A stretch of 64,000 nt of DNA from Thermococcus sp. 21S7. Lineage in GTDB: Archaea > Methanobacteriota_B > Thermococci > Thermococcales > Thermococcaceae. The DNA is taken from the NCBI RefSeq assembly GCF_012027615.1, contig NZ_SNUT01000005.1:183758-247757 (forward strand), written 5' to 3'. The stretch's first letter is position 1. Each line of letters begins with the position of its first letter. Below are positions 40,818 through 49,693 of the stretch, in pieces. Position numbers and translations under genes: made by a program. The notes beneath the pieces were generated by a model. That model was not told where the DNA came from. It ran no database searches and saw only the letters and a list, made by a program, of their open reading frames with translations.

Positions 40818-41465
40818 ATGTTCGACCACCTGATAAGCAAGGTTCAACTGGAGCGGTTTTACTCTCACCTGAGGGGGCTTGAATTGGACGAAATAGAGCC
40901 CTACGCCAAGGGAACGACCAGCTTAATCTTCAGGGCAAGGTTAGGTGAAAAAAACGTCATAATAAAGCTTCAACGGCCCGACTCCCCGAGGCAGAACTTC
41001 GCGAAGGAGGCCGAAATCATCCGCGCCTTGGAGCCCTTCGGGGTGACCCCGCCGCTGGTGGCCTACGGCGTTTTCGAGGGTCTTGAGTACATCATCCGGG
41101 AGTTCGCGGAGGGGGAGATAATCTTCTACGCCGAGCTTGAAAAGCGCCATCTGTTCGAGATAATAGAAAAAACGGCTCTGCTAGACCGGCTCGGCCTCGA
41201 CCACGGTCAGATTCAGGGCGGCAAGCATATCATCATCGGCGAGCGTGTTTACCTCATAGACTTCGAGAAAGCCAACTGGAGGAAGCCGAAGAACCTAACC
41301 TCCGCGGTGGCCATGATGTTCATCAACGACAACCACATCTCGCGCAGCGTTAGGGGGAGGTTTGGGATAGATGGATCATTCCTGGGGGAGATGAAGGAGG
41401 CAGTGAGGGTTTACAAGAGAACCGGAAGGCTCTCAGGCCTTCTGCGCCTTCTTTCTCGCCTTTAA
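40818..41465 (+). CDS. Archaeal protein-kinase-like protein (RIO/Kdo-kinase-like)
   Basis: 215 residues from ATG 40818. Kinase pieces: GTTSLIFRARLGEKNVIIKLQRP (nucleotide loop and Lys), EAEIIRALEPFG (helix C Glu), LGLDHGQIQGGKHIIIGE (catalytic loop; His-Gly in place of HRD) and VYLIDFEKANWR (DFE in place of DFG). Short length and this loop suggest a RIO- or lipopolysaccharide-kinase-like family. TATA-like GAGTATTTAAGCTT lies at about 40794-40807, so the transcript is nearly leaderless. Its last 33 bp overlap a convergent membrane-protein gene. Confidence 0.75.
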   Translation: MFDHLISKVQLERFYSHLRGLELDEIEPYAKGTTSLIFRARLGEKNVIIKLQRPDSPRQNFAKEAEIIRALEPFGVTPPLVAYGVFEGLEYIIREFAEGEIIFYAELEKRHLFEIIEKTALLDRLGLDHGQIQGGKHIIIGERVYLIDFEKANWRKPKNLTSAVAMMFINDNHISRSVRGRFGIDGSFLGEMKEAVRVYKRTGRLSGLLRLLSRL

Positions 41466-41759
41466 CTTGTCTGCGTAGATGGCCAGCACGGGTATTGCGA
41501 CGGCCATCGCTACGAGGCCCATCCTGGGGTCCCAAAGGTAGTTGAAGACGAGTATGACCACCACGGCTATCGCTATCATGAGGAGGAGATCCCTGTCGTA
41601 GAGTCGGGACTTTGCCAGTATGTTCTGCCTTCTCGCAGTGTACGCCAGGTAGAGGGGTATTCCAACGGCCGCTGTTGCCACCCCCACGTAGGTTCTGAAT
41701 ATGAGCGAAATCAGTATTCCAGCGGCCAGTATTATTCCAACGGCGTATTCATCCTTCAT
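41433..41759 (-). CDS. Four-helix membrane protein, unknown
   Basis: 108 residues with four hydrophobic segments (AVGIILAAGILISLIF, VGVATAAVGIPLYLAY, LLLMIAIAVVVILVFNYLW, GLVAMAVAIPVLAIYA) and a basic C-terminus (KLKARKKAQKA). ATG 41759 follows GGTGGGAGA. I do not recognise a family. Its 3' end overlaps the kinase gene on the opposite strand. Confidence 0.7.
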   Translation of the reverse strand: MKDEYAVGIILAAGILISLIFRTYVGVATAAVGIPLYLAYTARRQNILAKSRLYDRDLLLMIAIAVVVILVFNYLWDPRMGLVAMAVAIPVLAIYADKLKARKKAQKA

Positions 41760-41876
41760 TCTCCCACCTGACCCCCCGCTATCGGTGATGCCCTTTTAAA
41801 CCTTCTCACGTTTGTTACTGCACATGATAGTTAAGTTTATATACTCTAATGCCCATGATAAGCCGGTGATAGCGTT

Positions 41877-43760
41877 ATGAGCAACATCGAATGGGATGAG
41901 AAGACCTTTTCTAAGTTCGCCTACCTGGGCGATCCGAGGATAAGGGGGAACTTGGTTGCCTACACCCTTACCAAGGCCAACATGAAAGACAACACGTACG
42001 AAAGCACGGTGATCGTTGAGGATTTGGAGACGGGGGCGAAGCGTTTTATCGAGAACGCTTCCATGCCTAGGATTTCGCCCGACGGCAGGAAGATGGCCTT
42101 CATGCGCTCCAACGAGGAGAAAAAGGAGCGCGAGATATGGATGGCCGACGTCCAGACCTTGAGCGCTAAGAAGATCCTCTCGGCCAAGAACGTTCGCTCA
42201 ATCCAGTGGAACGATGACTCCAGGAGGCTCCTCGTTGTGGGCTTCAAGCGCCGCGACGATGAGGATTTCGTCTTCGAAGACGATGTTCCGGTCTGGTTCG
42301 ACAGCATGGGCTTCTTCGACGGTGAGAAAACCACCTTCTGGGTTCTCGATACAGAGAGTGAAGAGGTAATAGAGCAGTTCGAGAAGCCGCGGTTTTCGAG
42401 TGGAATCTGGCACGGTGATTCCATAGTCGTCAACGTCCCGTACAGGATTGGTAGCAAGCCTGCCCTCTCAAAGTTCTATGACATCTACCTCTGGAGGGAC
42501 GGTGAAGAGGAAAAGCTTTTTGAGCGCGTTTCCTTTGAGGCGGTCGATTCCGATGGGAAGACGCTTCTCCTCCGGGGCAAGAGGGAATCGAGATACCTCA
42601 GTGAGCACGGTTGGCTCTACCTCTGGGACGGTGAGATTAAACCTGTCTACGAGGGTCCGCTCGACGTTTACGACGCCAGGCTCGACGGGGGAAAAGTCTA
42701 CTTCCTGACTCCAGACGCCGGCAGCGTGAATCTCTGGATGTGGGATGGAAAAGCCGAGAGGGTTGTGGTGGGAAACCACTGGATTTACGGACTTGATGCC
42801 AGCAATGGAAAGGCTCTGCTCTTAATAATGACTGCTACGCGGATAGGGGAGCTCTACATCTACGATGGGGAGCTGAAGCAGCTCACCGACTACAACGGGC
42901 CGATATTCGCGAAGCTGAAGACCTTCGAGCCGAGGCACTTCCGCTTTAAGAGCAAGGACCTTGAGATAGACGGCTGGTACATTAAGCCGGAACTCAAGGA
43001 TGACGAGAAGGCTCCGGTGATAGTCTTCGTTCACGGCGGGCCCAAAGGGATGTACGGGTATAGATTCGTCTATGAGATGCAGCTCATGGCGAGCAGGGGG
43101 TATTACGTAGTCTTCGTGAACCCGCGCGGCAGCAACGGCTACGATGAGGACTTCGCGTTCCGCGTTCTGGAGAGAACCGGTCTGGAGGATTTCGAGGACA
43201 TAATGGCCGGAATAGAGGAGTTCTTCAGGCTCGAACCCCAGGCGGACAGGGATAGGGTTGGCATAACGGGCATAAGCTACGGCGGCTTTATGACCAACTG
43301 GGCGCTGACTCATAGCGACCTCTTCAAGGCCGGTATCAGTGAGAACGGCATAAGCTACTGGCTGACTAGCTATGCATTCTCTGACATAGGGCTCTGGTAC
43401 GACCTAGAGGCAATAGGTCCGAATCCGCTTGAGAACGAGAACTACAGAAAGCTCAGCCCGCTGTTCTACGCCAAAAACGTAAAGGCACCGCTCCTGCTCA
43501 TCCACAGCCTTGAAGACTACCGCTGTCCGCTCGACCAGAGCCTCATGTTCTACAACGTTCTCAAGGATCTCGGCAAGGAGGTCTACATAGCGATCTTCAG
43601 GAAGGGCCCCCACGGCCACAGCGTCCGCGGAAGTCCAAAGCACCGGGCCAAGCGCTACAAGCTCTTCATCGAGTTCTTCGAGAGGAAGCTGAGGAAGTAC
43701 GAGGAAGGGTTCGATATCGAGAAGGCAATGAAAGGAAACGGGGCTCAAAGTACGTCATGA
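41877..43760 (+). CDS. S9 family peptidase (acylaminoacyl/prolyl oligopeptidase type)
   Basis: 627 residues, no signal sequence, so cytoplasmic. N-terminal beta-propeller of about 370 residues (repeats such as PRISPDGRKMAFMRSNEEK and IQWNDDSRRLLVVGF), then an alpha/beta hydrolase domain. Catalytic Ser in GITGISYGGFMTNW, Asp in IHSLEDYRCPLDQ and His in KGPHGHSVRG. FVHGGPKGMYGY is the oxyanion region. It trims peptides for amino-acid catabolism. TATA-like AAGTTTATATACTC (about 41832-41845) precedes it. Confidence 0.9.
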   Translation: MSNIEWDEKTFSKFAYLGDPRIRGNLVAYTLTKANMKDNTYESTVIVEDLETGAKRFIENASMPRISPDGRKMAFMRSNEEKKEREIWMADVQTLSAKKILSAKNVRSIQWNDDSRRLLVVGFKRRDDEDFVFEDDVPVWFDSMGFFDGEKTTFWVLDTESEEVIEQFEKPRFSSGIWHGDSIVVNVPYRIGSKPALSKFYDIYLWRDGEEEKLFERVSFEAVDSDGKTLLLRGKRESRYLSEHGWLYLWDGEIKPVYEGPLDVYDARLDGGKVYFLTPDAGSVNLWMWDGKAERVVVGNHWIYGLDASNGKALLLIMTATRIGELYIYDGELKQLTDYNGPIFAKLKTFEPRHFRFKSKDLEIDGWYIKPELKDDEKAPVIVFVHGGPKGMYGYRFVYEMQLMASRGYYVVFVNPRGSNGYDEDFAFRVLERTGLEDFEDIMAGIEEFFRLEPQADRDRVGITGISYGGFMTNWALTHSDLFKAGISENGISYWLTSYAFSDIGLWYDLEAIGPNPLENENYRKLSPLFYAKNVKAPLLLIHSLEDYRCPLDQSLMFYNVLKDLGKEVYIAIFRKGPHGHSVRGSPKHRAKRYKLFIEFFERKLRKYEEGFDIEKAMKGNGAQSTS

Positions 43761-43926
43761 GCCTCTTTTTTCTTCCCTCAACAACCCAAGGACGATGCTT
43801 TCAAAAGAAAAATGTAACGCTGTTCTCTAGACAGAACTGCCCACTTTTGTCCCTTTTTGGCACGAAAGCATTAAAAGGAACATTTGCCAACTAAGTTGCT
43901 ACGTCAAATAAACCGGAGGTCTGTTT

Positions 43927-46905
43927 ATGGCTGGGAAGAAAGGTGAGAAAAAGCTTTACTATCACGGTCTAACGGAGCAGAAGAAACTCGACGTCTCACG
44001 CCTCAAGTACCTCTCGCTGATCCTCTCCGTTATCGGTGTCGCGGTTCTCTTGGTGGCGGCGCAGACGGCCCAGGCTCCCCTCATCAACGTGGGGGACGTT
44101 TACGGCAGCTACATGATGAACTACGCGGTGGTCAGGATAAACGGAACGGTCGTTACGGTTCCCTACGTATCGGAGACCGGCGGAAGGATAGGGATAACGT
44201 TCACGGTGGACGATGGAACCGGCCAGATAGACGTGAGGGTGTACTCCCCCCTGGCGGAGGAGATGCTCAGGCAGGGCCTCGTTCCGTTTCCGGGGGACAA
44301 CGTTACCGCCGAGGTTCAGCTCCGCGTTAGGGAGACGTACACCTACGCCATACTCCAGTACCTCGATGGTTTGGAGTTCCGCTCAAAGCTCTACTCCGAG
44401 AAACCAGAAATCGTAAAGTCACTAACTAAGGAGATGGCCGGCACGTACGTCGCGGCCGAGGGCATAGTCACGGAGTTCTCCAACGTCAGTTCGGGGATAC
44501 TCATGGGTCTTGATACAGGAGAGGGTGAGGTTACCGTTCTCGTTCCCAGGGTGCTCCTTGTGGGGGAAAATGTAAGCGTTAAGATTGGGGACACGGTTTA
44601 CGCTCCAGGGGTGGTCTATCTTTACAAGGGCACCTCACCCGAGATAGTCGTCAGGAACCTATCCGCCCTCCAGGTAACCCCGATAGAGGAAGCCCCGGAG
44701 GTTCCGCTCGGGGAGGCCCAGAGGTATCCGGGCATGACCATGAACGTCAGGGGCGAGCTGGTGGGGGTGTCCTACGAGGCCGGACGCTACGTTCTCACGC
44801 TCGTGGAAGGCGGTAACTACCTCAACGTCCTGGTGTCGAGGGACGTTCTGGCCGCCCTCGATCCCTTCGAGGTTGGAACGGGCAGCGTTCTTAAGGTTGC
44901 CGGAAGAATGGGCGACGATGGAAGGCTCGTCGGTGCGTACGCTGAAGCGGTTAGTGCAAAGAAACCCGAGGAGCTTCCGATCGGGTTCCTCACGGGGGAC
45001 ATGCGGGGTCGGATCGTTGCCGTTAGGGGCAACATCGACGAGATTGCCCGCGCTGGATCAAACCTCAAGCTGGTCATAGGCGATGGAACCGGAAAAGTGG
45101 CTGTGTTCATACCCTCCGCCGCCCTCGCGGAGCTGAGCAACGGAACCCTGCACAACCTCTCGATCAGCCTCGGTGTCAGAGTGGCCGGCTACCTTGACGA
45201 GTACCGCGGGGAGCTTGAGATTGTGGTTTACTCGGGCAACGGCCTCAGAGCCTTGGGCAGGCCCGTCGAAGAATCCGAGATAAGACTCCCGGAGGTCGGT
45301 GCGGGGGAGCTTGGGGACTACGTTGGCAGGCTCGTTGACCTCAGGGGCTCCCTCGGAGGGATTCTCTACGAGAACCACACGTACTACCTCAACGTGGACG
45401 GTGTGCTCGCCTCGGTTCCGCGGGATGTCCTCCTGAACCTCAACCCGCTTGAGGCGGGAACGGGAAGCGAGGTGGTCATCAGGGGAATGGTTCTGAGCCG
45501 GAATTCCATCGGGGGCGAAAACCTCACCGTTGTGAGGGCGGTTGAGCCCGTGCCGGTTAGCCCCGACGAAGTGACCCTCGAAATGAAGAACCGTATCGTT
45601 GCGGTGATAGGAAAGGTTACCGATGTCGCGAACCTTTCCGGAAACCTGAAGATAACCGTCGGCAGCCTGCCGGTCTTCGTCCCGCGCTCCGTTGCCGGCG
45701 AGCTGACCCGCGTCCCGGTCAAGGGTGATATCGTGAAGGTTGCCGGCTACGTGGAAGAATACAGAGACGAGCCTGAGATAGTCCTCTTCAATCCAATGGC
45801 CATCGTGGCGGTTGAGGAATCCGGCCCCGCCCCCGGAACCCTGGCCGAACTTGGAAGCTCGGAGGTGCCCCTTGAACTCACGGTGACCTGGGAGGCGATG
45901 GGCTACGAAAAGCCGAACTATGTTCTGCGGGTTCGTGATTCAACAGGAAGCGCCAGCCTCTACGTCAACGGCTCCCTGCTTCCCAATCCGTTCAAGGCTG
46001 GAACCGGTAGCGGGCTTAGAATCGTGGCAGACCCTCTGAGCGGCTCTATAACGTCCCTCGAAGTGGTCAAGCCTGTTCCGGCGAAGCTTCTCGCCACTGG
46101 GGACGTCGGGCCATCCCTCAGGGGAACCACGATTGCCGTCAACGGAACCGTGCTCGACGTTGCTTCCGTTGGAAGCAGTCTAAAACTGACCGTTGACGAT
46201 GGGAGCGGTGGAATAGCCGTTTTCATACCCGGCGGGGCTGGAAAGGTAGAACTCAAGAACGGAGACCGGGTTTACCTCGCCGGTTACGTGGAGGAATACA
46301 GGGATGAGCCAGAGGTGGTGGTCTACAACCTCGATGCCGTCGCGGTGGCTGGAAAGCCCTCCGGAGGAACCGCGGGAATCGGGGAGGTGAAGGTCTCGGA
46401 ACTCCCAAGCGCCGCGGGAACGGTCAACCTGACCGTTACCTGGGACGGACTCGACTACAGCGACGGTGTTTACATGATGGACGTTCACGACGACACCGGG
46501 AGTACTACCCTGAAGGTCGCCCGCTCCCTGCTCCCCAATCCTTTCAATGTGGGAACCGGAAGCGTGATCAGGATTACGTACGATGCAGAGGGCAAGGCGG
46601 TGGTCTCCATCGAGGTCGTTGAGGCCGTTCCTTCGCCCAAAGTGGCCACCGGAGACGTCTCCACAGATATGATGGGCAAAACGGTGATAGTTGAGGGGAC
46701 GATAGTTGACCTGTACGAGGGCAGAACCTTCTACAAGCTGACGATAGACGACGGCTCAGGCGGGCTCGTGGTCTTCATACCAAAGAGCGTGGCCCAGCTA
46801 ACCTTCAGCGAGGGCCAGACGGTCAGGGTCTGTGGTTACGTGACCGAGTACAAGGGGACCGTTGAGGTCATCCCCTACACCGGCGATGCGATCGAGGTGA
46901 GGTGA
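43927..46905 (+). CDS. Large membrane-anchored protein of tandem OB-fold units
   Basis: 992 residues. One N-terminal membrane helix (LSLILSVIGVAVLLVAA, about 30-46) with the rest predicted outside. By eye I count about ten OB-fold-like units of 75-90 residues, alternating between two kinds: one with D/GDGxGxxxVFIP (DDGTGQIDVRVY, GDGTGKVAVFIP, DDGSGGIAVFIPGG, DDGSGGLVVFIPKS) followed by AGYxxEYRxExEIVV, and another with NPFxxGTGSxxxI. Such repeats bind nucleic acid or glycans in other proteins; here the ligand is unknown. It heads a three-gene operon with two membrane proteins. TATA-like GCATTAAAAGG lies about 55 bp upstream; ribosome site CCGGAGG. Confidence 0.75.
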   Translation: MAGKKGEKKLYYHGLTEQKKLDVSRLKYLSLILSVIGVAVLLVAAQTAQAPLINVGDVYGSYMMNYAVVRINGTVVTVPYVSETGGRIGITFTVDDGTGQIDVRVYSPLAEEMLRQGLVPFPGDNVTAEVQLRVRETYTYAILQYLDGLEFRSKLYSEKPEIVKSLTKEMAGTYVAAEGIVTEFSNVSSGILMGLDTGEGEVTVLVPRVLLVGENVSVKIGDTVYAPGVVYLYKGTSPEIVVRNLSALQVTPIEEAPEVPLGEAQRYPGMTMNVRGELVGVSYEAGRYVLTLVEGGNYLNVLVSRDVLAALDPFEVGTGSVLKVAGRMGDDGRLVGAYAEAVSAKKPEELPIGFLTGDMRGRIVAVRGNIDEIARAGSNLKLVIGDGTGKVAVFIPSAALAELSNGTLHNLSISLGVRVAGYLDEYRGELEIVVYSGNGLRALGRPVEESEIRLPEVGAGELGDYVGRLVDLRGSLGGILYENHTYYLNVDGVLASVPRDVLLNLNPLEAGTGSEVVIRGMVLSRNSIGGENLTVVRAVEPVPVSPDEVTLEMKNRIVAVIGKVTDVANLSGNLKITVGSLPVFVPRSVAGELTRVPVKGDIVKVAGYVEEYRDEPEIVLFNPMAIVAVEESGPAPGTLAELGSSEVPLELTVTWEAMGYEKPNYVLRVRDSTGSASLYVNGSLLPNPFKAGTGSGLRIVADPLSGSITSLEVVKPVPAKLLATGDVGPSLRGTTIAVNGTVLDVASVGSSLKLTVDDGSGGIAVFIPGGAGKVELKNGDRVYLAGYVEEYRDEPEVVVYNLDAVAVAGKPSGGTAGIGEVKVSELPSAAGTVNLTVTWDGLDYSDGVYMMDVHDDTGSTTLKVARSLLPNPFNVGTGSVIRITYDAEGKAVVSIEVVEAVPSPKVATGDVSTDMMGKTVIVEGTIVDLYEGRTFYKLTIDDGSGGLVVFIPKSVAQLTFSEGQTVRVCGYVTEYKGTVEVIPYTGDAIEVR

Positions 46906-46910
46906 TGGCC

Positions 46911-48233
46911 ATGCTTCCCCTTCCAGACCTTCTGCTCTGGTCCCTCGCGGGGGTGCTCTTCGGCGCCCTCATATCGTGGATTCCGGGCTTCCACATCTTC
47001 AACATCATGGCCCTACTCGTTGCCGTCTTCGGCGTCGGCGAGCTGATGCCCGTCCAGGCCTTTCCCTTCTTCGCCATCGGGGCGATAGTGGCCTATGCTT
47101 ACGTGAGTGCTATATCGAGCGTCTATTTCAGCGTTGCCGATGAGAGCGCCGTCTTTCTCCTCTTTCCGACGCAGAGGTACCTACTGCTCGGGAGGGGACA
47201 TGAGGCGGTTTTGCTCTACCTCATCGGGGCGGTGGCAGGGACCCTCATCCTCGTGGTGGGGGCGCTCTTCATATTCCCGAGGGTACTGCCGCCGATATAC
47301 CAGGCCACGAGCCCCTACGTCACTTACTTCCTCGTCGCAATAGTGGTCTTCATGTTCATGAGCGAGTGGCCCAAGGAGGGCGATAGGGGGAAGACGCCGT
47401 TCCAGAGGCTCTGGATGGCCTGGAGGCAGATACTCGGTGGAATCTTCGTCTTCTTCCTCTCAGGCATTCTGGGCTTCATCGTCATGAACACGAACCTCCT
47501 GCCGACCACGAGCGCATACACCAGGCTCACTCCGATGTTCATAGGCTTCTTCGGAATGTCCTGGGTGATACTCAACATACTCTCCAATCCGCCGATGCTG
47601 GAGCAGGTTCCGGAGGATAGGGTCGAGAGCAGCATCTACAACACCCTCAAGGCGAGCTTCGGCGGGGCGCTGGGTGGAACCATAGCGGCAGTGTATCCGA
47701 TAATAACCGGTGGAATGGGCGCCCTCGTGGCCGGGCACATGACGAGCCAGCGCGGGGACGACGCCTTCATCATAAGTCAGGGTGTGAACAGGGTCATCTA
47801 CTACGTTGGAGCATTCACACTCCTTTTCCTGCCCCAGCTCAGGCTCACGAGGGGAGCGGCGGCATGGCTCGTCAGCTCCATCTACACTCCGAAGAGCTAC
47901 GCCGAGTACCTGGCCGCTATCGGGGCGATTCTCCTAAGCGCCGGGATAAGCTTCCTCTTCACCTACTACCTCTCCAAGTTCATAGCGAGGAGCTTCAACA
48001 TAGTCCACATCAGGAAGCTCTCCTACGTTGTCGCAGTGACCCTGGTGGTGATATCCTACCTGCTCACTGGGCCGATGGGGGTAGTGGTGCTGATGGTATC
48101 AACGGCCATAGGCATGATGGCGGCGGCATTTAACACGAGGAGAAGCTACTGCCTTGGAGGATTGATACTGCCGGTGCTCATAAGCATGACTGGACACACC
48201 GGTGAGATAATGAGCCTGCTCGGACTGAGGTGA
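46911..48233 (+). CDS. TctA-like membrane protein (COG1784/DUF112 type)
   Basis: About 440 residues, around twelve hydrophobic segments; ATG 46911 follows GAGGTGAGGTGAT, which covers the stop of the OB-array gene. LSWIPGFHI-like start (ALISWIPGFHIFNIMALL), GGALGGTIAAVYPIITGGMGALVAGHMTSQRGDDAFIISQGVNRVIYYVGAF in the middle and a repeat of the GPMGV motif at the end resemble tricarboxylate transporter TctA permeases, but no TctB/TctC partners are present. Transport substrate unknown. Confidence 0.75.
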   Translation: MLPLPDLLLWSLAGVLFGALISWIPGFHIFNIMALLVAVFGVGELMPVQAFPFFAIGAIVAYAYVSAISSVYFSVADESAVFLLFPTQRYLLLGRGHEAVLLYLIGAVAGTLILVVGALFIFPRVLPPIYQATSPYVTYFLVAIVVFMFMSEWPKEGDRGKTPFQRLWMAWRQILGGIFVFFLSGILGFIVMNTNLLPTTSAYTRLTPMFIGFFGMSWVILNILSNPPMLEQVPEDRVESSIYNTLKASFGGALGGTIAAVYPIITGGMGALVAGHMTSQRGDDAFIISQGVNRVIYYVGAFTLLFLPQLRLTRGAAAWLVSSIYTPKSYAEYLAAIGAILLSAGISFLFTYYLSKFIARSFNIVHIRKLSYVVAVTLVVISYLLTGPMGVVVLMVSTAIGMMAAAFNTRRSYCLGGLILPVLISMTGHTGEIMSLLGLR

Positions 48234-48238
48234 TCGCG

Positions 48239-49639
48239 ATGAGGGGATTCACACACTACATCTCTGGACTTGCCGCGGCCACCTTTTTCCCTGCCCTCGT
48301 CTCCGACCTGAGGGCGGGGATACTGATACCCGTTATAGTGGCCGCAGCGGCCTACTTTCCGGATTTCGTTGACTTCAAGTTCGGTAAGTTCTTCGCGAGG
48401 AGGGACTACGAGATAGACCCGGCTCCATGGGACGAAAAGAAGCACTACGCTCCAAAACTGGTCAAAATCAGCGAGCTGAGCGGGAAAAACCGCTATCAGT
48501 TCTTCGCCGTCGAGGGGACGGTCAGAGAAGTGCTCAGCAGGGGCTCGGGGAGGGTCTCCTACAAGGTCATAGACGGCGAGGGTAACGAGCGCCTCGTCAG
48601 TGAGGAGTACAGGAGCATAGTCTTCATCCTGAGCGACGGAACGGGTGAGATAACGGTCGAGGCTTTCGGGGATGATTACAGATTTTTCGAGGAGGAGTTT
48701 GGTGAAATCGAGGAAGGCAAGAAGCTCCTCGTCTTCGGATACGTGGACGTTGATGAAGACGGCTCCCTAAGGCTCGTCGTCAGCGATGCCCCCCACCCGC
48801 AGGGCATAGCCGAGACGATAGCAAGGGCAATCGAGGAAGCCTACCGCGAGGGCGAAAGGATAGTCAAGATACACAACATTCGCCTCCCGGGAGACGTTTA
48901 CAGACGCTTTACTGTTCACCTGGATCCACCGAAGAGAGAAGTTCGGGTGAAGATGGGGCCGATAGTAACCCCTGGCGGTGTTGCCATAGGCGGCGACGTT
49001 CCCGAGTACAGGAGGTACGGCATAGCGAAGGTGGACGTTCCCTTCATCAAGACCTACCCTAAGCCCACCCGGATTGATTCTTTCTCGGGCCCGGAGATTG
49101 CCTTCAGAAAAGCCGAGTTCAAGGGAAAAACCGTCGTCAAGGACAGGTTCCTGCCCTGGCACCACGGCTTCAGCCACTCGCTCACTATGGGCATGATAAT
49201 AGGCCTCGTCGTCTTCACCTTCTTTAGGCTGATAGGCTACGGGCACGCCACCGAGCTTGCCCTCGCCTCGATGATAGGCCAGTGGCTGCACGTCTTCGAG
49301 GACCAGCTCGGCTTCATGGGGAGCAACCTGCTCCCGCCCCTCACGAAGGACGTCGTTCCGGGCTTTAAGCTCGGTGAGAGCGGCAGCGGGCTTACAAACT
49401 TCTCAACTGCCTGGCTGATGATAGCCCTCATGATATGGAACTTCAACCGCTTCACCGACCCGAGGCCGATACCGATAAGCGACGCCAAACTGCTGCTCCT
49501 CCTGATATGGCCGTCGATAATAGGCTTTGGAATAGCGATAGCCAGGAGCTTCAGACTGAGGAGGGAGATATCCGAGTTGATGGATTACTACACGAACCTC
49601 GATGCCTTTGAGGAGCTGGAGGAGGTCGGGGGGATTTAA
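48239..49639 (+). CDS. DUF457/YdjM-type membrane hydrolase with inserted OB fold
   Basis: 466 residues from ATG 48239, GGTGATCGCG upstream. The N-terminus MRGFTHYISGLAAATFFPAL and PDFVDFKFG, together with PWHHGFSHSLTMGMIIGLVVF and HVFEDQLGFMGSNLLPPL, are the His/Asp motifs of the DUF457 metal-dependent hydrolase family. Between them, residues about 60-165 form an OB-fold (NRYQFFAVEGTVREVLSRG... IVFILSDGTGEITVEAFGDD), echoing the OB array two genes upstream. Four or five membrane segments. Domain insertion of this kind is uncommon and suggests the operon's three products share a ligand. Confidence 0.75.
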   Translation: MRGFTHYISGLAAATFFPALVSDLRAGILIPVIVAAAAYFPDFVDFKFGKFFARRDYEIDPAPWDEKKHYAPKLVKISELSGKNRYQFFAVEGTVREVLSRGSGRVSYKVIDGEGNERLVSEEYRSIVFILSDGTGEITVEAFGDDYRFFEEEFGEIEEGKKLLVFGYVDVDEDGSLRLVVSDAPHPQGIAETIARAIEEAYREGERIVKIHNIRLPGDVYRRFTVHLDPPKREVRVKMGPIVTPGGVAIGGDVPEYRRYGIAKVDVPFIKTYPKPTRIDSFSGPEIAFRKAEFKGKTVVKDRFLPWHHGFSHSLTMGMIIGLVVFTFFRLIGYGHATELALASMIGQWLHVFEDQLGFMGSNLLPPLTKDVVPGFKLGESGSGLTNFSTAWLMIALMIWNFNRFTDPRPIPISDAKLLLLLIWPSIIGFGIAIARSFRLRREISELMDYYTNLDAFEELEEVGGI

Positions 49640-49662
49640 CCGCCACCTTTATATACACCTCT

Positions 49663-49689
49663 GGACATCCCCCTTTTCGGGGGGTGTCC
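49663..49689 (+). promoter_or_regulatory. Palindrome over the predicted transcription start of an ATPase gene
   Basis: Two arms of 11 bases, GGACATCCCCC and GGGGGGTGTCC, surround a five-base loop. The TATA box CTTTATATAC lies at 49647-49656, so transcription should start inside this palindrome and translation begins at 49694. It could be an operator site or a 5'-end hairpin. Confidence 0.5.
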
Positions 49690-49693
49690 TTAA

